A stretch of 64,000 nucleotides of DNA. It comes from Geomobilibacter sp964432205 (GTDB lineage Bacteria; Desulfobacterota; Desulfuromonadia; Geobacterales; DSM-12255). The translations under genes were made by a program, and so were the position numbers. The notes under the pieces are model-generated. The model made no database searches, was not told the origin of the DNA, and saw nothing but the letters and a program-made list of their open reading frames with translations. Shown piece by piece: positions 26,480 to 33,761 of this stretch (the first letter of the stretch is position 1; each line of letters begins with the position of its first letter). The DNA lies in assembly GCA_964432205.1 (NCBI GenBank), contig CAYSMK010000022.1, positions 1 through 64,000 on the forward strand. The letters run 5' to 3'.

Positions 26480-27523
26480 ATGATGAAACGGTTCAAAACA
26501 CAGATGATCTTAACTGCAGCTGTCATTGCATTTGGGTCCGGCGTTGCATCTGCAGCACAAGAGGTGGTGACGCTCAAGATCGCTCACTTCATGCCGGGTA
26601 GTTCCAACACCCATCAAAGGCTGATCACGCCATGGTGCGACAAGATCGCCAAGGAATCGGGCGGCAAACTCAAGTGCCAGATTTATCCATCCATGCAGTT
26701 GGGAGGGACCCCTGCCCAGCTTTTCGATCAGGCGCGTGACGGGGTAGCCGACATCGTCTGGACCGCGCCGTCATATCAGGCGGGACGTTTCACCAAGACC
26801 GAGGTATTTGAACTGCCGTTTATGGTGAGAAAGGCGGAAACAGGGAGTCAGGCACTATGGGACTATGTTCAGAAAAACTCCCTGGACGAATTCAAAGGCA
26901 CCAAGCTGATCTTTACCCATATGCACGACGGCGCTCCACTCCATTTTGGCAAGAAAACGGTCAAGAATCTGGAGGAACTCAAAGGATTGAAGGTCCGTGC
27001 CCCCGGTCGGCTGGCATCAAAGGCGTTGGCCGCACTCGGTGCGGTTCCTGTGCAAATGCCGGCTCCAGCAGTGCCGGAGTCGGTTTCCAAAAATGTCGTT
27101 GATGGCGCCAGCGTCCCCTGGGAGGCGATGACCGGTCTCAAAATGCAGGAGATTTGCAAGAGCCACACTGAGACAGGACCGGGACACGCAACGATTTCCA
27201 ATACCTTTCTGGTGTTCGCGATGAATCAGGCCAAGTACAACAGCCTGTCTCCCGAGTTAAAGAAGGTCATCGACCAGAACAGTGGTCGTGAAACGTCCAA
27301 GTGGGCAGGCAAGTTATGGGACAGTTTCCAGCCACCGGCACGCAAGATAGCGCAGGATCGGAACAACACCATCACCTATCTGACCGATGCGGAATATCAG
27401 CGATGGGTGAAGGCGACCTCGGCCGTTGATGATGAGTGGATGAAGGAAGTATCTGCCAAGGGTGCCAACGGCCAGGCGCTGACAAAGGACGCCAAGGCTC
27501 TGTTGAAAAAGTACAATGACTAA
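26480..27523 (+). CDS. Orphan TRAP substrate-binding protein DctP
   Basis: 347 residues with a signal peptide ending around SGVASAA. It is a close paralogue of the DctP at 8084-9124 (shared WCDKIAKESGGKL, CQIYPSMQLGGTPAQL, VPVQMPAPAVPES). AGGAGG precedes adjacent ATG codons at 26480 and 26483. No dctQ or dctM gene accompanies it, so it either uses the DctQM at 9237-11107 or another TRAP permease elsewhere. The conserved Arg is in GLKVRAPGR. It may widen the substrate range of the shared permease. Confidence 0.9.
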   Translation: MMKRFKTQMILTAAVIAFGSGVASAAQEVVTLKIAHFMPGSSNTHQRLITPWCDKIAKESGGKLKCQIYPSMQLGGTPAQLFDQARDGVADIVWTAPSYQAGRFTKTEVFELPFMVRKAETGSQALWDYVQKNSLDEFKGTKLIFTHMHDGAPLHFGKKTVKNLEELKGLKVRAPGRLASKALAALGAVPVQMPAPAVPESVSKNVVDGASVPWEAMTGLKMQEICKSHTETGPGHATISNTFLVFAMNQAKYNSLSPELKKVIDQNSGRETSKWAGKLWDSFQPPARKIAQDRNNTITYLTDAEYQRWVKATSAVDDEWMKEVSAKGANGQALTKDAKALLKKYND

Positions 27524-27542
27524 TAATCCTGGCAGCTTTAGG

Positions 27543-27660
27543 TCCACGAACGACACGAAAAAATAAAGCATTGCAAATGAATCAGCAATTCACCGAACAG
27601 ACTGTACTAATGATATTGCATATTCTGCTGATCTAGTTCGTGTTTTACGTGCGTTTCGTG
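27543..27660. repeat. Imperfect inverted-repeat element in the dctP-DUF3237 gap
   Basis: TCCACGAACGACACG near 27543 is matched by an inverted CGTGCGTTTCGTGGA ending at 27660, with AT-rich sequence between. It carries no gene and resembles a short dispersed palindromic element; its function is unknown. Confidence 0.35.
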
Positions 27661-27691
27661 GATAACTGGTAATGGAGAGGAGAATGAGAAG

Positions 27692-28246
27692 GTGGCGGAG
27701 CATCCGGGCACAGTCATGATCCCGGCGACAGGAGGAACAGGACACACCATGGACGCTGTTACCGAACCGATGAAATTCGAACCACCCAAGCCGAACCTTG
27801 AGTATCTGGGGCGTTGGCATGTTGACCTGATAGCACCCGTTTGGGAACTGGGGGAGACATCGGATCTCGGCGGACGCCGCATCATCCCCATTACCGGCGG
27901 CACGTTCGAAGGGCCGAATTTCAGGGGAAAGATCCTGAACCACGGCGCGGATTGGCAGGTCGTGACAAAAGACGGCGTGGCCATCATAGACACCAGGTAT
28001 CTGCTCGAGACTGACGACGGCGCATATGTCTACCTGAAGACAAAGGGGTTTCGTTTCGGCCCTCCCGAAATCATGACCAAAGTGGCCAAGGGCGAGCCGG
28101 TAGACCCGAGCCTCTATACCTTCAGAATAACCATGCGGTTTGAAACGAGTGCAACAAACTATGCATATCTGAACAGATACATCGGCGTTGGCCTTGCCAT
28201 GCGTCTCGGCAATGCAGTGATGTATGATGCGTACCTGTTGAAATAA
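27692..28246 (+). CDS. DUF3237-family protein
   Basis: 184 residues from GTG 27692 (AGGAG nine bases upstream). In-frame ATGs at 27716 and 27750 are alternatives, the latter preceded by AGGAGG. The pattern GRRIIPITGGTFEGPNFRGKILNHGADWQ, followed by DTRYLLETDDGAYVYLKTKGFR and a C-terminal NRYIGVGLAMRLGNAVMYDAY, is that of DUF3237, a small beta-barrel family of unknown biochemical role often found near aromatic- or steroid-degradation genes. No signal peptide. It starts a group running into the thiolase but is separated from it by the structured element at 28339-28508. Confidence 0.8.
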   Translation: MAEHPGTVMIPATGGTGHTMDAVTEPMKFEPPKPNLEYLGRWHVDLIAPVWELGETSDLGGRRIIPITGGTFEGPNFRGKILNHGADWQVVTKDGVAIIDTRYLLETDDGAYVYLKTKGFRFGPPEIMTKVAKGEPVDPSLYTFRITMRFETSATNYAYLNRYIGVGLAMRLGNAVMYDAYLLK

Positions 28247-28338
28247 TCCCGGGGAATCCGAGGAGCCACTGTCGTTGTGAAGAAATTACTCGTATGCAAC
28301 ACAATCATGAGACCACATCGTGTAGATAAACCTGAAAA

Positions 28339-28508
28339 CGGCAGTTGAAGGTGTCCAGAGAGAGCGACTTTCCCCGAAGCGTTGTGGCTCTAGGCGAAAT
28401 GAAGCGTTAAACAGCCGGATTGTCTGAACCCGAAGGGTGAGTTTCCGGCTGTAGCGTAACGAGCCGTAGAGCCGGAATCGGAGCGAACGTGGACGCCTTC
28501 AACTGCCG
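28339..28508. repeat. 170-bp nested palindromic element (MITE-like or structured RNA)
   Basis: The ends, 28339-28357 and 28490-28508, are 19-bp inverted repeats with one mismatch (CGGCAGTTGAAGG at the left edge). Inside are further nested perfect pairs: GGCTCTA/TAGAGCC (28386-28392 with 28467-28473), ACAGCCGGA/TCCGGCTGT (28411-28419 with 28444-28452), and the small hairpin ACCCGAAGGGT (28428-28438). All stems share one axis, so a transcript would fold into one long multi-stem structure. No ORF. It ends 45 bases before the thiolase gene. Confidence 0.75.
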
Positions 28509-28553
28509 AATCTAGGATAAATATACCGATGAATACAACGTAAGGAGAATTCC

Positions 28554-29744
28554 ATGTTAACCAAAGCATTCATCCCCTACCGCGGCTACTACAGCACCCC
28601 GTTCGCCAAGTGGCAGGGCACTCTGGCCAATGAGAACTCCATCGTCCTCGGCGCAGCCACCAGTAAGCGGTTCCTGGAGGGCAAGGGGTGGGACCCGAAG
28701 ACCATCGACTACGTCATGGTGGGGAGCACCGTCTACCAGCAGCACTGGTTCTACAGCGGTCCCTGGGCCGCGGCCATGCTGGGGGCCGAGGGGTCGCCCG
28801 GCGTCCTCATCACCCAGGCCTGCTCCACCTCCGCCTTTTCCCTCTACCAGGCCGGTCAGGGGATCGAGACCGGGATGTTCAAGAACAGCTGGTGCCTCCT
28901 GGCCGACCGCTGCTCCAACGGCCCCCACGCCATCTGGCCGAACCCGAACGGCCCGGGGGGGAAGCCTACAGCCGAGGACTGGTTCATGGACAACGTGAAC
29001 AAGGACCCGTGGGCCGGCCAGGCCATGATCCAGACCGCCGAGAACGTCAGCAAGGAGTACGGCATCACCCGCGAAGAGTGCGACGCCCTCACGCTCCGTC
29101 GCTATGAGCAGTACCAGGACGCCCTGGCCAACGATCGGGAGTTCCAGAAGCGGTACATGTTCCCGGTCGAGGTGCAGCTCTCCAGGAAGAAGACCATCAC
29201 CCTGGAGGCGGACGAAGGGGTCATGGCCACCACCAAGGAGGGGTTGGCCGGCCTCAAGCCGGTCCTGCCCGACGGTGTCCTCACCTTCGGCGCCCAGACC
29301 TTCCCGGCCGACGGCAACGCCGGCGTCTGCGTCACCACCCGTGACCAGGCAAAGGAGCTGAGCGCGGACAGGAACATCGAAGTGCAGCTGGTTTCGTTTG
29401 GCTACGCCCGGACCAAGAAGGCGTACATGGCGGCCGCCGTGGCCCCCTCGGCCCAGATGGCCCTGGACAGCGCCGGCATCAAGGCCGGCGACCTGAAGGC
29501 GATCAAGACCCACAACCCGTTCGCGGCCAACGACATCGCCATGGCCAAGGCCCTGGGGCTGGACGTGAACGTTATGAACAACTACGGCTCGTCCCTGATC
29601 TACGGCCACCCCCAGGGTCCCACCGGGGCGAGGCTCATGATCGAAGGGATCGAGGAACTGGCCATGAAGGGGGGAGGGTACCTCCTCTTCTCCGGCTGCG
29701 CCGCCGGCGACACCGCCGCCTCCATCGTCATCAAGGTCAGTTAG
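28554..29744 (+). CDS. Thiolase-family acyl-CoA acetyltransferase, atypical active site
   Basis: 396 residues, the usual thiolase length. The nucleophile is Cys90 in ITQACSTSA, and the C-terminal catalytic Cys is in LFSGCAAGDTA. The His-containing loop is YGHPQGPTGAR, a variant of GHPxGxSGxR. The usual NEAF motif is replaced by THNPFAAND, closer in position to the HDxF motif of SCP2-type thiolases. It would cleave a 3-ketoacyl-CoA, or condense acyl-CoAs, in the beta-oxidation set formed with the next two genes. AAGGAG precedes the ATG. The acyl substrate is not determinable by eye. Confidence 0.85.
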   Translation: MLTKAFIPYRGYYSTPFAKWQGTLANENSIVLGAATSKRFLEGKGWDPKTIDYVMVGSTVYQQHWFYSGPWAAAMLGAEGSPGVLITQACSTSAFSLYQAGQGIETGMFKNSWCLLADRCSNGPHAIWPNPNGPGGKPTAEDWFMDNVNKDPWAGQAMIQTAENVSKEYGITREECDALTLRRYEQYQDALANDREFQKRYMFPVEVQLSRKKTITLEADEGVMATTKEGLAGLKPVLPDGVLTFGAQTFPADGNAGVCVTTRDQAKELSADRNIEVQLVSFGYARTKKAYMAAAVAPSAQMALDSAGIKAGDLKAIKTHNPFAANDIAMAKALGLDVNVMNNYGSSLIYGHPQGPTGARLMIEGIEELAMKGGGYLLFSGCAAGDTAASIVIKVS

Positions 29745-29770
29745 AAACTACAACAATTGGAGTGAACCAT

Positions 29771-30553
29771 ATGGCCTACGAATACATCAATCTCACCAAA
29801 AACGAGCGGGTCCTGACCATCAGCCTCAACAGGCCGCCGACGAACCCGCTCAGCAGCGAGTTCGGCCAGGAGCTGTTCAACGCCTTCAGCGAAGCCAGCC
29901 AGATGGACGACGTCACGGTCGTGGTCATCACCAGCGCCCAGGAAAAGGCGTTCATCGCCGGGGCCGACATCAAGGAGATGGCGGCCATGTCCCTGGCCGA
30001 GTCGGAGGCGTTCTCCAAGCTGCTGCAAAACGCCAACAACACCCTCGAAGGGATGAAGAAGGTGGTGATCGCCGCCATCAACGGCCACGCCCTGGGGGGC
30101 GGCTGCGAACTGGCCATGGCCTGCGACTACCGGTTCATGGCAGCCGGCAAGGCGCTCATCGGCCTGCCCGAGGCCGGGCTGGGGATCGTGCCCGGTGCCG
30201 GCGGCACCCAGCGTCTGCCAAGGCTGGTCGGCCTGTCCAAGGCCAAGGATATCCTCTTGTGGGGCAAGGTCATGGGGCCGGACGAGGCACTGGCCATCGG
30301 CCTGATCGACCGGGTCATCGCGGCCGAGAACTTCATGGACGAGGTCATGGCCTTCGCCCAGAAACTCGCTTCAGGTGCCGGCAAGGCCCTTGGCTACATC
30401 AAGGTAGCGGTGAACGAAGGGATCGACCTCCCCATGGAGCAGGCGTTGGCCGTGGAACGCAAATACGGGCTGGAGAACCTGCAGACCCACGACGCCAAGG
30501 AAGGTCTCACCGCCTTCGGCGAAAAGAGAAAACCGAACTTTTTGAGCAAATAG
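29771..30553 (+). CDS. Enoyl-CoA hydratase (crotonase family)
   Basis: 260 residues from the ATG at 29771 with GGAG upstream; the GTG at 29762 is a poorer choice. The CoA/oxyanion motif GADIKEMAAM lies near residue 63, the second oxyanion stretch GHALGGGCELAMACDY contains catalytic Glu113, and GLPEAGLGIVPGAGGTQRL contains catalytic Glu134. Both glutamates are present, consistent with hydration of a trans-2-enoyl-CoA. With the ligase, thiolase and dehydrogenase it forms a complete CoA-dependent beta-oxidation sequence. It looks like a plain hydratase rather than a feruloyl-CoA hydratase/lyase. Confidence 0.92.
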   Translation: MAYEYINLTKNERVLTISLNRPPTNPLSSEFGQELFNAFSEASQMDDVTVVVITSAQEKAFIAGADIKEMAAMSLAESEAFSKLLQNANNTLEGMKKVVIAAINGHALGGGCELAMACDYRFMAAGKALIGLPEAGLGIVPGAGGTQRLPRLVGLSKAKDILLWGKVMGPDEALAIGLIDRVIAAENFMDEVMAFAQKLASGAGKALGYIKVAVNEGIDLPMEQALAVERKYGLENLQTHDAKEGLTAFGEKRKPNFLSK

Positions 30554-30560
30554 GCAACCA

Positions 30561-30643
30561 CCCCCTCTTAAGATAAGAGGGGGACGGGGGGAGTTATGAA
30601 AAGGCAGTAACCCCTCCCGACCTCCCCTTGAACCAAGGGGAGG
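30561..30643. repeat. Two strong GC-rich hairpins
   Basis: CCCCCTCTTA-AGA-TAAGAGGGGG (30561-30583, perfect 10-bp stem) is followed by CCTCCCCTTG-AAC-CAAGGGGAGG (30621-30643, perfect 10-bp stem). The second belongs to the same palindrome family as the copies at 8-46 and 31653-31676. Neither has a U-run. They separate the hydratase and dehydrogenase genes and may stabilise mRNA or partly terminate it. Confidence 0.6.
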
Positions 30644-30676
30644 AGCAATTCACACCAACCAAAAGGAGAACATACG

Positions 30677-31546
30677 ATGCAGCTCGAAGATATCAAGACC
30701 GTAGGGATGGCAGGGGCAGGCAGCATGGGGGCGGGCATCGCCCAGGTGGCGGCCATGGCCGGCCTGCAAGTCAAAGTGGTGGACGTCAGCGAAGCCGTCT
30801 GGGCACGCGCCGAGAAGACCATTGCCAGGAGCCTGGAGCGGATCGTCAAGAAGGGGACCATCACCGAAGACGAGATGAAGGCGGTCCTGGGCAGGATCAG
30901 CTTCTCCACCGACGTGGCAAGCATCAAGGACGTCCCGTTCATCTTCGAGGCGGTATTCGAGGATGTCAACGTCAAGAAGGAACTGTTCGCGAAACTGGAT
31001 GCCGTCTGCGGCGACGACACCATCTACGCCACCAACACCTCCTCCATCGCCATCACCGAGATGGCTGCCCTGGTGAAGCGGCCGGCCCGGTTCGTCGGGA
31101 TGCACTTCTTCAACCCGGTGCCGATGATGAAACTGGTCGAGGTCATTCCGGCCCTGCAGACCGCGGTCGAGACCAAGGATCTGGCCCTGGCCATGGCGAA
31201 GAAGATCGGCAAGACCGCCATCACCTGCAAGGACACCCCCGGCTTCGTGGTCAACCGGCTGTTCGTCCCGTACATCATCGACGCCGTGCGGCTCCTGGAA
31301 GAAGGTGTGGCCTCGGCCGAGGACATCGACACCGCCATGAAACTGGGGTGCAACATGCCGATGGGTCCCCTGGAGTTCCAGGACTTCGCCGGCGTGGACA
31401 TCGGTTATCACGTCATCAACATCTTCCACGACTACATGAAGCAGGAGCGGTACGCCGCACCGGGCCTCTTGCGGAACATGATCAAGGCCGGCTACGTGGG
31501 GCGCAAGGCCGGTAAGGGTTTCTACGATTATTCGGAAGAAAAGTAA
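30677..31546 (+). CDS. 3-hydroxyacyl-CoA (3-hydroxybutyryl-CoA) dehydrogenase
   Basis: 289 residues, the standard monofunctional length. The NAD-binding GAGSMGAGIA motif is near residue 13. The catalytic His143 is in GMHFFNPVP, with its partner Glu in KLVEVIP. TNTSSIAITEMA and DTPGFVVNRLFVPYI are family blocks, and the C-terminal GYVGRKAGKGFYDY is typical. It oxidises 3-hydroxyacyl-CoA to 3-ketoacyl-CoA with NAD, feeding the thiolase. AAAAGGAG precedes the ATG. Probably the last gene of the beta-oxidation group. Confidence 0.94.
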   Translation: MQLEDIKTVGMAGAGSMGAGIAQVAAMAGLQVKVVDVSEAVWARAEKTIARSLERIVKKGTITEDEMKAVLGRISFSTDVASIKDVPFIFEAVFEDVNVKKELFAKLDAVCGDDTIYATNTSSIAITEMAALVKRPARFVGMHFFNPVPMMKLVEVIPALQTAVETKDLALAMAKKIGKTAITCKDTPGFVVNRLFVPYIIDAVRLLEEGVASAEDIDTAMKLGCNMPMGPLEFQDFAGVDIGYHVINIFHDYMKQERYAAPGLLRNMIKAGYVGRKAGKGFYDYSEEK

Positions 31547-31652
31547 GAATCAGCTGACGCACCGCAGAGGTGCAAGGATACAATGTAATACCTGGATTAG
31601 CTGATCTTCCGCTGACACACGACTGACAGCTTCCCACCCATTCCCACCCTAG

Positions 31653-31676
31653 CCCTCCCCTTTCAATGGGGGAGGG
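31653..31676. repeat. GC-rich inverted repeat (CCTCCCC/GGGGAGG family)
   Basis: CCCTCCCC and GGGGAGGG form a perfect 8-bp stem around TTTCAATG. It is the third copy of the family in the window (others at 8-46 and 30621-30643) and lies about 110 bases after the dehydrogenase stop. Confidence 0.55.
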
Positions 31677-32190
31677 AATCTTTTTGGCGTAGATTTGCCA
31701 CTGGGTGGCGATATAGGCGCCCTTTTGCACCTGTCCTCACGCCGATCGATTTGGGGATATGCCGGCAGAAACCGAGCAGGCCGTGGAGTCGTACAATACC
31801 GGGCATCGCTATCTAGACGACGTGCGCCGGACGATCTTCCGCTGTTGCCTGCATTTCATCCGCCATACGCTGAAATCCTGGCCGCCGAAATCGGCTCTCC
31901 ATGGTCTACCGGGGCAACCAGGAAACCACCTTCGAAGATGAAGTGCGACTCCATATCAACCGCAAGTACCCACCCCTGGCGATTCTGCCGCTTGGGGTCT
32001 AAGATACATTGAGGACGTTTGGCACCCTCCCCGTCCAGGAGGGTGTATATGCAAGCAACATCAATATAACGCAGTCTCAGAGCAATCACTGACATCCTTC
32101 AGGAATTTGCTCACACATGTGCACGTCCATACCGGGAGTGCTCAAGAAATGACGCTATTATAGCTACACATCCCCCAAGGGCATAATCGC

Positions 32191-32220
32191 TTGACAAGCG
32201 GCCACTTGATCAACTAATGT
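32191..32220 (+). promoter_or_regulatory. Candidate sigma-70 promoter of the LuxR gene
   Basis: A perfect TTGACA (32191-32196) is followed after 18 bases by TAATGT (32215-32220), a weak -10, in an AT-rich stretch 110 bases before the LuxR start. Confidence 0.35.
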
Positions 32221-32330
32221 TTTAGTATATGCATTGAATGCCTCACAAATCCCTGCCACCTCACTGCATAAAGATTAGCAGTCAATAATTATACCGTGAT
32301 AAATAGACGGGAAATGACGTCAGGTACATC

Positions 32331-33272
32331 ATGTCAATTAGCGGGAAACTGGAAATCATTTCTCAGAATCTGAGAAGCATGCAAGACAGGCAGGCTGTGG
32401 GATCCTTTCCCAAAGATATTGCCGTCTGGAACAGACTGCTCGAAAATCCGATTATTGACTGCCTGCCCATAGGTATTCTCCTTCTGGACATGGATCTTAC
32501 CATTTGTAAATTCAATTCATACTACGGTAACTGTATCGATAGGGGGTCACGATATTCTTCAGCAGATAGCATCGGCAAAAACTATTACAGTTGCTTTCCA
32601 GAGGCAAGAAGATCTGTTGCCGATCACTTTAATTATGTTAAATCGAATAATATGCAATATGATTCTTATGAATACCCACTATTGGTTGATGCGAGCAGGA
32701 ACCATGAAGTCACTTTCTGGGATGCGCACGTTGTCCCGTTGATTGATAAGAATCGTCAAACAGGATTCATATTGATGGCGATGGATATAACGGAACGGGT
32801 AAACGCGTACAAGCTCATTGAATATAAGAACAAAGAAATTGATCAGCTAAAAACAACACTCGCAACAATACTCAACCTCAAGAAGCAACTGAATGATGAC
32901 CTGGAAGAGAAGATGTTTGCCAACACGACATATATTCTTGCGCCCATGGTTGACAAGCTCAAGCGCGGTCTCAGCAAAAGCGAACTCCTGCCCTATGTTG
33001 ACGGGATCGAATCGGTAATCAACAATCTCGGTTCAGAGGGTGCTCAGCGGCTCGGCATAAACGGTTACGGCCTTACTCCAAAAGAGATTCAAATTGCGGT
33101 CATGATCAAGGTAGGTAAGACAACCAAGGAAATTGCAGAATGCCTTCATATCTCGACGGACAGCATAGATTTCCATCGCAAGAACATCCGCACAAAACTT
33201 GGTTATAAAAACAAAGGCGTCAACCTACAGGCTGCTCTTTCCTCTCTGTTTTCAAATAGCACCCCACACTGA
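32331..33272 (+). CDS. PAS-domain LuxR-type transcriptional regulator
   Basis: 313 residues. A PAS domain occupies about 40-160 (PIGILLLDMDLTICKFNSYY; ending with FILMAMDITERV). A coiled-coil-like linker (160-205) and a LuxR/GerE helix-turn-helix (about 248-305) follow. The helix-turn-helix contains LTPKEIQIAVMIKVGKTTKEIA and the recognition helix ISTDSIDFHRKNIRTKLG. The ribosome-binding site is weak. The gene is more AT-rich than its neighbours. Its 3' third is duplicated almost exactly at 41325-41704. LuxR regulators of this type commonly stand next to DUF1302/DUF1329 operons, so the module at 42059 is its likely original target. Confidence 0.9.
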   Translation: MSISGKLEIISQNLRSMQDRQAVGSFPKDIAVWNRLLENPIIDCLPIGILLLDMDLTICKFNSYYGNCIDRGSRYSSADSIGKNYYSCFPEARRSVADHFNYVKSNNMQYDSYEYPLLVDASRNHEVTFWDAHVVPLIDKNRQTGFILMAMDITERVNAYKLIEYKNKEIDQLKTTLATILNLKKQLNDDLEEKMFANTTYILAPMVDKLKRGLSKSELLPYVDGIESVINNLGSEGAQRLGINGYGLTPKEIQIAVMIKVGKTTKEIAECLHISTDSIDFHRKNIRTKLGYKNKGVNLQAALSSLFSNSTPH

Positions 33273-33519
33273 TGTCCTGACAAACCTCACGCCCTCAGCT
33301 GCAGCAAAGAAATGCAACACAATAAGCATGTTACAATCCATACAGGAAACGTCGCATTCCGTTTTGGTCCTTCGTGTCACCACCCACGGATTGAGCCTAG
33401 TGGTAGCTAACCCCCCCCATTTGGTTACTGTTTTTCTCCCATTCAATTTCGGCTAAATCACAACTACATTTATCGAAACGATATTCTATTTGAATTTTTT
33501 TGTCAAAAAGGATGCCTAT
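32893..33519. repeat. 627-bp direct repeat, left copy
   Basis: It matches 41325-41951 at a constant offset of 8432 bases with no gaps and only four mismatches by my reading. It covers the last 380 bases of the LuxR gene and 247 bases downstream. Similarity stops sharply at both ends (GA versus GC before it, AGATGC versus CCATAG after it). The non-coding part contains a TATCGAAACGATA palindrome at 33471-33483 and AGCATGTTACAAT at 33325-33337. Confidence 0.97.
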
Positions 33520-33521
33520 AG

Positions 33522-33665
33522 ATGCTCCCTGCCGTCACCACGACGGCCGCGACAAAGGCGATGATGCTCGGGAGCGCCAGGGCAGGGAAGCGGATCGTGG
33601 CGGTGAGAGACCATGGCATCGTTCTCCTCTCAGATGATGACGGCACCCTTTACCAAGAGTGGCAT
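33522..33665 (+). pseudogene. Relic of a YCF48/BNR-type gene (N-terminal fragment)
   Basis: The reading frame from 33522 contains AATKAMMLGSARAGKRIVAV and then GIVLLSDDDGTLYQ. This aligns with the segment of the intact YCF48 proteins at 45280 and 57550 that reads ATKSMLNGVIVTGKRLVGVG and then GHIVFSDDRGKNWTQ. Only about 45 codons are recognisable, with no signal peptide before and no propeller blades after. It is in frame with the aminotransferase ORF but has no ribosome-binding site of its own, so it is a fragment of a third, diverged copy. It begins three bases after the direct repeat ends, marking a rearrangement junction. Confidence 0.65.
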
Positions 33666-33761
33666 CGTAACCGACTTCCCGGTCGAGAAGAAGAAATAGC
33701 CCTGAAAATGCTTGCCGTCGGGCGGCATTCACTACCCAACCGGAAGAAAAGGAGACTTACC

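Larger units (their letters stand above)
31547..32330. other. 784-bp intergenic region with hairpins and no convincing gene
   Basis: Short open frames here (for example 31759-31941 and 31901-32002) resemble nothing I know and lack good ribosome-binding sites. The region holds the palindrome at 31653-31676 and a second hairpin, CACCCTCC/GGAGGGTG (32023-32030 with 32038-32045). It becomes AT-rich toward the LuxR gene. It may contain decayed coding remnants. Confidence 0.5.

Noticed and set aside
28557..29609. 350-codon open frame on the minus strand
   Set aside because: Antisense shadow of the thiolase gene; low-complexity Gly/Val/Leu product and no ribosome-binding site.
31709..31741. Similarity between 31709-31741 and 51988-52018 (both near GATAT-GGCGCCCT-TTGCACC)
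   Set aside because: About 30 bases of partial match downstream of unrelated genes. It may be a decayed shared 3' region, but too short to call a feature.
31759..32002. Small open frames in the gap before the LuxR gene
   Set aside because: No recognisable product, no good ribosome-binding sites, and frames overlap one another. Possibly decayed gene remnants, not supportable as genes.
33199..33456. 85-codon frame repeated identically at 41631-41888
   Set aside because: Its repetition only reflects the 627-bp direct repeat. It overlaps the LuxR end in another frame and has no homology.
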